A DNA stretch of 13,640 nucleotides from Candidatus Apopatosoma intestinale (GTDB lineage: Bacteria; Bacillota; Clostridia; Oscillospirales; CAG-272): contig DODZ01000047.1 in assembly GCA_003524145.1 (NCBI GenBank), forward strand, positions 46,220 through 59,859, written 5' to 3'. The notes beneath the pieces were generated by a model. That model worked only from the letters and a program-made list of their open reading frames with translations. It was not told the DNA's origin and made no database searches. Position numbers and translations under genes: made by a program. Below, piece by piece: positions 5,885-13,640 of the stretch. Each line of letters opens with the position of its first letter. Position 1 is the stretch's first letter.

Positions 5885-8800
5885 AGAACAGGGGAAGGTA
5901 TGACAAAGAAAATGAATCGGCGCAGTATAGCGTATATTGTGTCGGTTGTGGCTATGCTGCTTGTCATTGCGGCGGTACTCACGGTATTTTTCACCGTGCG
6001 TCATCATGAAAAGCTTCTTGACCGCAGAGACAAGGCGATAGCCGAGCTTACGGCGCGTCGCGGCGAATATGACGAGAGCCGCATCGTGCTTGCCGACACC
6101 TCGGAGGATAAAGCGAAGGCGTTGGCAGACAGGCTGGGCGCACATTTGCGAATCACAAAAGACGGTCGCTTTGCCGTGTTGTCACTGCCAGAGGGCACAA
6201 CGATAATCGATGTTTATGCGGCGGATGAAAATCTCGGCGAGCTTTCATCCATGTCGGCGGACTACCGCGTAAATATCAGTGAGCTTTCCGAAGAGGAAGC
6301 GGATACGGGGCGCATTCCCGTGCGTCCGCAGTATACCGTTAGCGACAGCGCATATAATCTTCAGACATATCTCGATTATCTCAATCTGAAAAATGTCTGG
6401 AACTATACGCGCGCAAGCGGTATAACCGTAGCGATAATAGATACCGGTATCGATACCGACCATCCCGAATTTACAGGGCGTATCAGCGAGTATTCGTATA
6501 ACGCGACAGAGGATAAAATAGTCAAGGACTATACCGGGGTTGACGGCGGATATGACTGGTCGCTTATTGAGGATGAACAGGGACACGGAACAGCCGTTGC
6601 GGGTGTTATCGGCGCTTCGATGAACAGCGGAGCCATAGTCGGTGTAGCGCCCGAGGTTACATTGCTTGTGATAAAGGCGGAATGTGACGAAAGTGGCGCT
6701 TTCAAGAGAACATCCGACCTTGTTTTCGGACTTTACTATGCTATTGAGCGCGATGTCAATGTAGTCAATATGTCATTCGGCATAAATGGCAACAACCCGT
6801 TTGCGGCGGCAACACAGCTTGCCGTGGACAGCGATATAATCTGTGTTGCGGCGGCAGGAAATGATGCTACGGCATCGCTTACATATCCCGCGGCTGACCC
6901 GAACGTATTCGGTGTAGGTGCGCTCGAAGCCGACGGCTGGAATCTTGCAAGCTACTCAAACTACGGCGAAAATGTCAATTTCGTTGCTCCGGGTACGGTA
7001 TATACCACAAAAATGGGCGGCGGATACGGAAGCATGAACGGCACCTCGTTTGCTTCACCTATAACCGCGGGTGTGATGGCGCTCTATCTCTCGCAGAACC
7101 GCTACAGTGAATTTATCACGGTGCGCGAGATACTATATGCTTCATGCTACGACCTCGGCGACCTCGGATGCGACTGGTACTACGGATACGGTGCGCTTGA
7201 TGTAAGTGCTTTCATACTCGAGGAGCGCGGCACGGTTACATTCAATATGCTCACGGATGAACTGGAAAATACAAAGCAGACTTTTATCCGCAGTCATACT
7301 CTGCAGAGCATTCCCGAGCCCGAGAGACTATATGCAATCTTCGACGGTTGGTATTACGACCCGCAGTGCACCGACGAATATAATCTATATTCCGATAAAT
7401 TTGTCTCCGACCTCACACTATATGCAAACTGGGTCAATGAGGAGGACGGGATTCCGTATACATATGTGGAGCTTCCGGACGGAACGATAGAAATCCGCTC
7501 CTATACCGGCCACCGACGCTACCTAACCATACCGGATTATATTGACGGCAAGGTAGTTTCAAGCATCGGCGTCGGAGCTTTTGAGGGAGAAACGAGAATA
7601 AGAGAAATCAACCTGCCGAAATACCTTGTCAGAATATGCGACAATGCATTTGCCGGCTGTAATAATCTCCTGAATATAAAGATTCCCGATACGGTGACGG
7701 AGATAAGCGTAAAAGCGTTTTATGACGATGTCCGCCTTTCCTATGTGGCATTCGGAGAGGGCAGTGCGCTTACAAAGATAGAACCATATGCTTTCGGCGG
7801 ATGCTCGAAGCTGACAAGATTTGAGCTTCCCGCATCGCTTACGGATGTAAACGGAACGGCTTTCTTCGGCACAACATCGATGACAGCCTTTACCGTGGCA
7901 AAAGGAAGCAAGACATTCACCGCGCGTGACGGCGTACTCATGAATATCGGTGAAGACGCTGTTATATGTTATCCCGCAGGGCTTTACGGAGAGTACAAGG
8001 TTCCCGATAGCGTGAGCATGATAGGAGTATGTGCTTTTGCCTGCTCCAAAATAACGCAGATAGACCTGAACAAAACGGAATATATCGGCAGTTCCGCTTT
8101 TATGTATTCTTCTCTGGAATCGCTCATAATTCCCGATGGCGTAAAGCTACTCGGCGATAAGGCATTTGCAAGCTGTTACCGATTGAGAACGGTTAAGCTT
8201 GGCGCGGGACTTACGAATATTTCAAGCGAAGCTTTCGCAGGCTGCTCGGCTCTGCCGGAAATAGAGATACCCGCGAATATAGTCAGCATAGGCGATAAGG
8301 CATTCTTTGGAACATACTCTATGACAAGGGTGACATTTGCAGTGGGCGGCAGATTGGCAGAAATAGCACTCAAGGCTTTTGCGGGCAGCGGGCTTGTTTC
8401 TGTTGAAATTCCCGCATCCGTTACTGCACTGGGCAGAGGAGCTTTTTCAGAGTGCAGTGCGCTTTCCGCTGTTACTTTTGGGGAGGGCAGCAGTCTTACC
8501 AAAATTGAAGCTTCTACATTTAGCGGAGATTCGAGGCTTTCGTCTGTCACTCTGCCGGAGAGCATTGTATATATAGGAAGAGGTGCCTTTGCAGGAGATA
8601 TAAGTCTTACGGAAATTACGCTTCCGAGCGGGCTCGTGTATCTCGGAGGCTTCGCCTTTGAATCAACGGGACTTGTGACGGTCGCCATACCGAAAACGGT
8701 GGAAACATTCGGCATAGGTGCTTTTGCCTCATGCCACAGCCTTACCGATATAAATGTAGATGCGGAAAACGCAAAGTACATTGATATAGACGGCGTCGTT

Positions 8801-11800
8801 TATGACAGGGCGATGACAACGCTTATAGAATATCCCGCAGGCAACGCGAGAACATCTTATACTTTGGCAGACGGCATTGTGACGGTGGGACAGTATGCTT
8901 TCTGCGGCTCGTGGAATCTGCAGAGAGTCACACTTTCACAGACCGTCGAGACTGTTGACGAATATGCTTTCTACGATTGCAGAAGCATTACATCGTATAC
9001 TCTCTCAGATGTTCTGACATACATAAAGAGATACGCCTTTGCTATGAACTCGTCTCTGTGGAGCATGGCTATGCCGGACAGCCTCATGCAGATAAGCAAT
9101 TATGCCTTTATGCAGGACTGGTCGCTTTCATCCGTTACATTTACGGAAAACAGCAGACTGCCGCGTATCAGCTTCGGCGCATTCGCATACTGCGGACTGC
9201 AGTCATTCAGAGTCCCCGCAAGCGTTTCGACGATGGCACAGGGCGCATTCATTGGATGCTCAAATCTGTATTCGTTTACCTTTGCCGCAGGCAGCAGGTT
9301 GGAAAGCATCTCGGCATATATGTTTGACGGGTGCACCAATCTTCGCACAGTGACATTTGAAAGCGGCAGTGCCCTCACATCAATACAGGCGCATGGCTTT
9401 GAGGGGATGAGAAAGCTTACATCTGTTGATTTTGGCGACGCGAAAGTGACAAATATAGATAATTTTGCTTTCCGCTTCTGCGAGAGTCTGAAGAATTTCA
9501 CTATACCTGATGGCGTTACTTTCCTTGGCAGATATGCTTTTTATTACTGCACGGCTCTCGAAAGCGTAACAGTGCCTGCAAGTATGGATTTCATAGGCAG
9601 ATATGCTTTCCTCGGCACGAACAAGATAAGCATATACTTTGCCGCAGAGACGCTCCCGCCGTATCTCGCAGAGGATTGGGATCACGGCATCACGGGATAT
9701 TATCTCGGTGTCACAGATGTGGTGACTGACGGCGAATGGAAATACGCAAAGCTGACCGATGGCGGTATTGCTATTCTCGGTTACTCCGGCACAGATATAA
9801 ATATCGATCTCACAGCACTTGATTTCGGCGGAAATATAGTGAATATAGGCGGCAGTGCCTTTGAATACAGTGCCGTCGAGAGCATACGCCTGCCGGAAAC
9901 GCTGATAACAATTCAGGCAAGAGCTTTCTATCATTCGGCACTGAAGAGCATCAATATTCCCGCAGGTACGGAATTTATCGGCAGAGAAGCTTTCTCGGAT
10001 ACTCCGATAGAAGCACTGACATTTGCCGATGGAGCAAAACTGACCGTTATCGAGCGCTCGGCTTTTGAAAATACAAAGCACATTGGTTCGGTTATCATTC
10101 CCGCATCACTTAAGCAGATGGGACGCGCGGCATTCAAAAACAGCGGTATCACAGCGCTCGCCTTTGCCGACGGTTTCAGTCTCGCCGAAATTCCCGAGGA
10201 GGCATTTGCATATACCGCGATAACGGCGGTGAGAATACCCGACAGCGTTACGCTTATCAACCACGGAGCTTTCCGCAATACGGCAGATCTTGAGACGGTG
10301 ACATTCGGTGCGGGAGAAAATCTGACGCTGGGAAGCAATGCTTTCTACAGCTCCGGACTGAAAACGCTTGAAATTCCCGCAAACATGACATATATAGGCG
10401 AATATGCTTTTGTCGGACTCGGCAAGCTCGGAGAATTTAAAGTAGCCGAAAGCAATCCGTATTATAAGGCAGTCGACGGTCTGCTCGTCAGCAAAAGCGG
10501 CAGAAAGCTCATCGCTGTACCTGCAGGGCGCGAGGGAAGCCTTACACTTCCCGTGGGAATCGAAGTCATAGGTTTCGGCGCATTTGAAAGCTCAAAGCTT
10601 TCACAGATACTGTTCATTGACAATGCAAATATACTTTCGTTCGGATATCGCGCATTCTTCGGAATGAAGAATATACACGAAATATCGATACCTGCAAGTG
10701 TTGTCGCAATCGACTATTATGCTTTCGCAAACTGCACAGCACTTGAAAAGGTGACGTTTGCAGAGGAAAATCTGATTCGCGGCGTTTACGAGGGCGCATT
10801 CTACGGATGCAAGAGCCTGCGCGAGATATCACTGCCGGACAGCGTGGTGGAAATTTCGGATTTTGCATTTTACGGTTGCCGCCGCCTGACAGCTCTGCCT
10901 GCTTCGGATACAGGCACGCTCAAGGGCATTTACAGCTATGGCATGGCATATACAGGGCTGACCGAGCTTAATCTGCCGGAAACGGTAGTGGATATTGACA
11001 GCTATGCATTCAAGGGCACGAGACTGAAAAGCGTCACTATTCCCGATGCAAATGCAAAGCAACTCATCATCGGCATAGGTGCATTTGAGGATTGCAACGA
11101 GCTGGAGGAGATAACACTGCCTTTCATCGGTGCGGAATTTGAGGATGACAAGCTGACTTGGTTTGGCTACATCTTCGGTGCGGGCAGCTATGAAGCCAAC
11201 AGCACATATGTGCCGGAGAGTCTGAAGAAAGTGACTATCTCGGAGGGAATAACCTCAATCGGTGCATATGCATTCTATCAGCTTTTATCAATAGAAGAAA
11301 TCTCCGTGCCGCACAGCGTGACTACGATATATAGGGAAGCGTTTAGAGATACGACCGCGAGATATGAGCTTACTAATACGATAACGACGGTCTATGAGGT
11401 ATATTGGAGTAGCACACCTTATAACGCTTTCAGCGGGCATTTTGGAAAAGGAATATGTGGGCATGTTGAACTGTCTGATAATGTAACTAGCATGGCTTCT
11501 GCGTTCAGAGGTTGCAGTAGTCTCATGAGCGTTACAATACCGAACAGTGTTACGGCGATGGGCGTGGATGAGTTCTCCGGTTGTAGTAGCCTTACGAGCG
11601 TTACAATAGGCGATAGCGTAACGAGTATAGGCGACTTGGCGTTTTACGGTTGTAGCAGTCTCGCAAACATAACGATACCGGATAGTGTGACAGTCATAGA
11701 AAATAGTGCGTTTAGCGGTTGTACCAGTCTCACGAACATTACAATACCGGATAGTGTGACAAGTTTAAGCCTGTCTGGTTGCAGCAGCCTTACGAGCATT

Positions 11801-13640
11801 ACGATACCTGATGGAGTCACGAGCTTAAATTTGTCTGGCTGCAGTAGCCTCACGAGTGTTACAATACCTGATGGAGTCACGAGCTTAAATTTGTCTGGCT
11901 GCAGTAGCCTCACGAGTGTTACAATACCTAATGGTGTGACGAGCATAGATTGGTATGCGTTTTCTGATTGCAGTAGCCTCACGAGCATCACGATACCTGA
12001 TAGCGTGACGAGCATAGGCAGGGGAGCGTTCAGCAGTTGCAGTAGTCTCACAAGCATTACAATACCGGATAGTGTAACAAGCATAGACGATAGCGCGTTT
12101 TGGGGTTGCAGCAGCTTATATGTTATCTACAATAACAGCAATTTGGATTTTGAATTTAGAAGTTCGGATAACGGTTATGCTGCATATTATGCCAAGCTTA
12201 TCGTTGACAAAAACGGGAACAAAAGGTACAAGGACGATATAACTGATTTTGAATATATCGATACTATAGATGGTTTCCGCTTTACAAAGGAAAACGGCAA
12301 ATATACCTTGGTTGCGTACTTGGGCAATAAAGATACGGTAACATTGCCGAAGGACATCGACGGAAACAGCTATGCTATTTACGAGATGCGCGGCGTCCGC
12401 AATGTAATTATTCCGGATGGTATGACGAGTATAGGCGAGGCCGCGTTCTCATGTTGCGGAAGCCTCACAAGCATCACAATACCTGATAGTGTGACAAGCA
12501 TAGGATGGAGCGCATTTTCAGGTTGTAGTAGCCTCACAAGCATCACGATACCTGATAGTGTGACAAGCATAGGCGATTATGCATTCTCGGGCTGCACCAG
12601 ACTTACAAGCATTGCTGTAGGCAGTGGGCTGAAAGACTTAAGTTCAAGTGCATTCACTGGTTGCTCCATATTAGAAATTAAAATTTCAGAGCAAAACGAA
12701 AAGTTTAAATTTATTGACGGTGTGCTATATGATAAAGATGTAACATCGATAAAATATATTTTTGAGGGGATTACAAATATAGAAATTCCTGCGACTGTTG
12801 CAGATATAGGCACAGCTTTTAACGGCAACAAAACGATACAGACCGTAAGTTTTGAAAAGGAAAGCAAATTGACGAGCATAGATTGGCGTGCGTTTTCTTA
12901 CTGCAGTAGTCTCGTGAGCATCACGATACCAGATAGTGTGACGAGCATAGACTATGGTGCGTTTTCTAACTGCAGTAGCCTCGTGAGCATCACGATACCT
13001 AATAGTGTGACGAGAATAGGCTATGAGACGTTTTCTTACTGCAGTAGCCTCACGAGCATCATAATACCTGATAGCGTAACGAGTATAGGCGACTTGGCGT
13101 TTTACGGTTGTAGCAGTCTCGCAAACATAACGATACCGGATAGTGTGACAAGCATAGGCGACTTGGCGTTTTACGGTTGTAGCAGTCTCGCAAACATAAC
13201 GATACCGGATAGTGTGACAAGCATAGGCGATAGTGCGTTTGTCGAGTGCCGCAGACTCGCAAGTATCCGCGTATCCGAAAATAGCCCAAATTATTGCTCG
13301 GTTGACGGGATACTATATGACAAGGCAAAAACAAAAATCATTCATGTTCCGCACGCTATTGCAGGTGATATAACAATACCTGACAGTGTGACGAGCGTAG
13401 GTGATCTTGCGTTCAGCGGCCGCACAAGCCTCGCGAGCATCACGATATCTAATAGTGTGACGAGCATAGGCAATGATGCGTTCGGTGGTTGCACGAGCCT
13501 CACAAGCATCACGATACCAGATAGTGTGACGAGAATAGGCGATGATGCGTTCGGTGGTTGCACGAGCCTCACAAGCATCACGATACCAGATAGTGTGACG
13601 AGCATAGTCAAAGGTGTGTTCGGTGGTTGCAAGAGTCTCA
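5882..13640 (+). CDS. Giant membrane-anchored subtilisin-like (S8) serine protease with BspA-type LRR array, 3'-partial
   Basis: One frame stays open for 2586 codons to the window edge. Residues 8-14 are basic and 16-39 are hydrophobic, so the N-terminus is a signal anchor or signal peptide. Residues about 45-160 are a probable propeptide. The S8 domain (about 170-445) has all catalytic motifs: D187 in IIDTGID, H235 in GHGTAVAG, oxyanion N327 in AAAGND, and S389 in NGTSFASP. A GW-type repeat covers 450-517. From about 524 to the edge the protein is LRR_5 repeats: a diverged set with DGVLY-type hairpins to about residue 1820, then near-identical 23-residue units with one 114-residue island. 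By family knowledge S8 enzymes cleave proteins; extracellular action at the surface is inferred from the anchor and LRRs. Substrate and C-terminal attachment are unknown. It has its own promoter. The frame was checked at many points with no frameshift found. Confidence 0.93.
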   Translation, partial: MRTGEGMTKKMNRRSIAYIVSVVAMLLVIAAVLTVFFTVRHHEKLLDRRDKAIAELTARRGEYDESRIVLADTSEDKAKALADRLGAHLRITKDGRFAVLSLPEGTTIIDVYAADENLGELSSMSADYRVNISELSEEEADTGRIPVRPQYTVSDSAYNLQTYLDYLNLKNVWNYTRASGITVAIIDTGIDTDHPEFTGRISEYSYNATEDKIVKDYTGVDGGYDWSLIEDEQGHGTAVAGVIGASMNSGAIVGVAPEVTLLVIKAECDESGAFKRTSDLVFGLYYAIERDVNVVNMSFGINGNNPFAAATQLAVDSDIICVAAAGNDATASLTYPAADPNVFGVGALEADGWNLASYSNYGENVNFVAPGTVYTTKMGGGYGSMNGTSFASPITAGVMALYLSQNRYSEFITVREILYASCYDLGDLGCDWYYGYGALDVSAFILEERGTVTFNMLTDELENTKQTFIRSHTLQSIPEPERLYAIFDGWYYDPQCTDEYNLYSDKFVSDLTLYANWVNEEDGIPYTYVELPDGTIEIRSYTGHRRYLTIPDYIDGKVVSSIGVGAFEGETRIREINLPKYLVRICDNAFAGCNNLLNIKIPDTVTEISVKAFYDDVRLSYVAFGEGSALTKIEPYAFGGCSKLTRFELPASLTDVNGTAFFGTTSMTAFTVAKGSKTFTARDGVLMNIGEDAVICYPAGLYGEYKVPDSVSMIGVCAFACSKITQIDLNKTEYIGSSAFMYSSLESLIIPDGVKLLGDKAFASCYRLRTVKLGAGLTNISSEAFAGCSALPEIEIPANIVSIGDKAFFGTYSMTRVTFAVGGRLAEIALKAFAGSGLVSVEIPASVTALGRGAFSECSALSAVTFGEGSSLTKIEASTFSGDSRLSSVTLPESIVYIGRGAFAGDISLTEITLPSGLVYLGGFAFESTGLVTVAIPKTVETFGIGAFASCHSLTDINVDAENAKYIDIDGVVYDRAMTTLIEYPAGNARTSYTLADGIVTVGQYAFCGSWNLQRVTLSQTVETVDEYAFYDCRSITSYTLSDVLTYIKRYAFAMNSSLWSMAMPDSLMQISNYAFMQDWSLSSVTFTENSRLPRISFGAFAYCGLQSFRVPASVSTMAQGAFIGCSNLYSFTFAAGSRLESISAYMFDGCTNLRTVTFESGSALTSIQAHGFEGMRKLTSVDFGDAKVTNIDNFAFRFCESLKNFTIPDGVTFLGRYAFYYCTALESVTVPASMDFIGRYAFLGTNKISIYFAAETLPPYLAEDWDHGITGYYLGVTDVVTDGEWKYAKLTDGGIAILGYSGTDINIDLTALDFGGNIVNIGGSAFEYSAVESIRLPETLITIQARAFYHSALKSINIPAGTEFIGREAFSDTPIEALTFADGAKLTVIERSAFENTKHIGSVIIPASLKQMGRAAFKNSGITALAFADGFSLAEIPEEAFAYTAITAVRIPDSVTLINHGAFRNTADLETVTFGAGENLTLGSNAFYSSGLKTLEIPANMTYIGEYAFVGLGKLGEFKVAESNPYYKAVDGLLVSKSGRKLIAVPAGREGSLTLPVGIEVIGFGAFESSKLSQILFIDNANILSFGYRAFFGMKNIHEISIPASVVAIDYYAFANCTALEKVTFAEENLIRGVYEGAFYGCKSLREISLPDSVVEISDFAFYGCRRLTALPASDTGTLKGIYSYGMAYTGLTELNLPETVVDIDSYAFKGTRLKSVTIPDANAKQLIIGIGAFEDCNELEEITLPFIGAEFEDDKLTWFGYIFGAGSYEANSTYVPESLKKVTISEGITSIGAYAFYQLLSIEEISVPHSVTTIYREAFRDTTARYELTNTITTVYEVYWSSTPYNAFSGHFGKGICGHVELSDNVTSMASAFRGCSSLMSVTIPNSVTAMGVDEFSGCSSLTSVTIGDSVTSIGDLAFYGCSSLANITIPDSVTVIENSAFSGCTSLTNITIPDSVTSLSLSGCSSLTSITIPDGVTSLNLSGCSSLTSVTIPDGVTSLNLSGCSSLTSVTIPNGVTSIDWYAFSDCSSLTSITIPDSVTSIGRGAFSSCSSLTSITIPDSVTSIDDSAFWGCSSLYVIYNNSNLDFEFRSSDNGYAAYYAKLIVDKNGNKRYKDDITDFEYIDTIDGFRFTKENGKYTLVAYLGNKDTVTLPKDIDGNSYAIYEMRGVRNVIIPDGMTSIGEAAFSCCGSLTSITIPDSVTSIGWSAFSGCSSLTSITIPDSVTSIGDYAFSGCTRLTSIAVGSGLKDLSSSAFTGCSILEIKISEQNEKFKFIDGVLYDKDVTSIKYIFEGITNIEIPATVADIGTAFNGNKTIQTVSFEKESKLTSIDWRAFSYCSSLVSITIPDSVTSIDYGAFSNCSSLVSITIPNSVTRIGYETFSYCSSLTSIIIPDSVTSIGDLAFYGCSSLANITIPDSVTSIGDLAFYGCSSLANITIPDSVTSIGDSAFVECRRLASIRVSENSPNYCSVDGILYDKAKTKIIHVPHAIAGDITIPDSVTSVGDLAFSGRTSLASITISNSVTSIGNDAFGGCTSLTSITIPDSVTRIGDDAFGGCTSLTSITIPDSVTSIVKGVFGGCKSL
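6389..7216 (+). other. Peptidase S8 catalytic domain of gene 3
   Basis: The Asp motif (D187) is at 6440, the His motif (H235) at 6584, the oxyanion-hole Asn (N327) at 6860 and the nucleophile Ser (S389) at 7046. Their order and spacing fit subtilases, including the VVNMSFG strand before the Asn. No large insert or protease-associated domain is visible, and all key residues are intact, so the enzyme is predicted active. Confidence 0.95.
7448..11347 (+). repeat. Diverged BspA-type LRR_5 blocks of gene 3
   Basis: LRRs of about 22-24 residues (IxxYAFxxCxxLxxVxIPxSVxxI) are well diverged in DNA. Two blocks are visible, about 7520-9650 and 9780-11347, separated by a capping stretch (LPPYLAEDWDHGITGYY) and a restart (KLTDGGIAILGYSG) that mirrors the first entry (ELPDGTIEIRSYTG). 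Hairpin inserts of the type DGVVYDRAMTTLIEYPAG occur near 8770 and 10460. These are typical of long-established BspA repeats. Confidence 0.88.
11612..11692 (+). repeat. 81-bp exact direct repeat, copy 1 (copy 2 at 13070-13150)
   Basis: These 81 bases match 13070-13150 exactly, 1458 bp downstream and in the same frame. Mismatches end the identity on both sides. The spacing is not a multiple of 69, so the copies probably arose by segmental duplication or gene conversion. Confidence 0.9.
11804..11929 (+). repeat. 60-bp LRR variant units in tandem
   Basis: The segment repeats with a 60-bp period: 11804-11869 is identical to 11864-11929, and a related older unit precedes it. Each unit encodes 20 residues (TSLNLSGCSSLTSVTIPDGV), so it lacks three residues of the usual 23 where the IGDxAF portion lies. 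Confidence 0.9.
12116..12457 (+). repeat. 114-residue non-LRR module, copy 2 (paralogous to 154-495)
   Basis: The segment from LYVIYNNSNL to GEAAFSCC aligns ungapped with the module in gene 1. It is flanked on both sides by the same type of LRR units as copy 1, so both copies sit in the same context. Its function is unknown. Confidence 0.85.
13070..13150 (+). repeat. 81-bp exact direct repeat, copy 2
   Basis: Identical to 11612-11692. It overlaps the first of two tandem 69-bp units (13082-13150 and 13151-13219), the second of which repeats it again with one changed base. Confidence 0.9.

Larger units (their letters stand above)
11468..13640 (+). repeat. Homogeneous 69-bp LRR array at the 3' end of gene 3
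   Basis: Repeats of 69 bp (23 codons) are nearly identical to each other, with motifs such as acgagcatcacgatacctga and gtgacgagcataggc. They continue past the window edge. Neighbouring units at 13082-13150 and 13151-13219 differ by one base. The array is interrupted by the 114-residue module (12116-12457) and two hairpin-type units (about 12660-12840 and 13270-13380). Confidence 0.92.

Noticed and set aside
11644..13632. Several open minus-strand frames in the LRR array, rich in repeats such as LVTLSGIVMLVRLLQP
   Set aside because: They are the antisense reading of the 69-bp LRR units, have no ribosome binding sites, and lie inside a clearly coding plus-strand frame. The same applies to minus-strand frames over 417-668, 1873-3381 and 7741-10338.
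11468..13640. Regular 60-69 bp repeats that might suggest a CRISPR array
   Set aside because: The repeats are directly adjacent, without unique spacers, and translate in one frame as LRRs.

Overview
The window holds three large same-strand genes for secreted or surface proteins. No tRNA, rRNA, transposase or CRISPR array is visible. The gene content points to a gut or rumen Gram-positive bacterium of the Oscillospiraceae (Ruminococcus-like): a type I dockerin, BspA-type leucine-rich repeats (LRR_5), Listeria-Bacteroides 'GW' repeats, Cys/His surface repeats, sigma-A promoters and purine-rich ribosome binding sites. The genus is an inference from domain content, not a demonstrated identity.

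Layout. (1) Positions 1-3816 are the 3' part of an LRR surface protein whose start lies before the window. It runs LRR_5 repeats, a cap, two 'GW' repeats, a long series of Cys/His repeats (five near-identical copies of 48 residues, plus partial copies), and a C-terminal type I dockerin. (2) Positions 3817-4001 are a short intergenic region with four 20-22 bp A-tract repeats that run into a strong promoter. (3) Positions 4002-5552 encode a 516-residue secreted beta-helix protein with a TTG start, followed by a 15-bp perfect hairpin. (4) Positions 5553-5881 are AT-rich and noncoding, with a promoter and ribosome binding site. (5) From 5882 to the right edge one reading frame stays open for 2586 codons with no stop. 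It encodes a membrane-anchored subtilisin-like (S8) protease with a complete catalytic set (D187, H235, N327, S389), one 'GW' repeat, and then more than 2000 residues of LRR_5 repeats. The C-terminus is outside the window.

Together the genes look like a surface-protein island: one protein made for docking to a cohesin scaffold, one beta-helix adhesin- or carbohydrate-binding-like protein, and one giant tethered protease with a long LRR stalk. Each downstream gene has its own promoter, so this is a neighbourhood rather than a clear operon. The most striking structure is the relation between the outer genes. Gene 1 and the last 2.2 kb of gene 3 share the same near-identical 69-bp LRR units and an ungapped 114-residue non-LRR module (about 56% identical by hand count). 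The rest of gene 3's LRR region is much more diverged. This suggests recent repeat expansion or exchange between the two genes.
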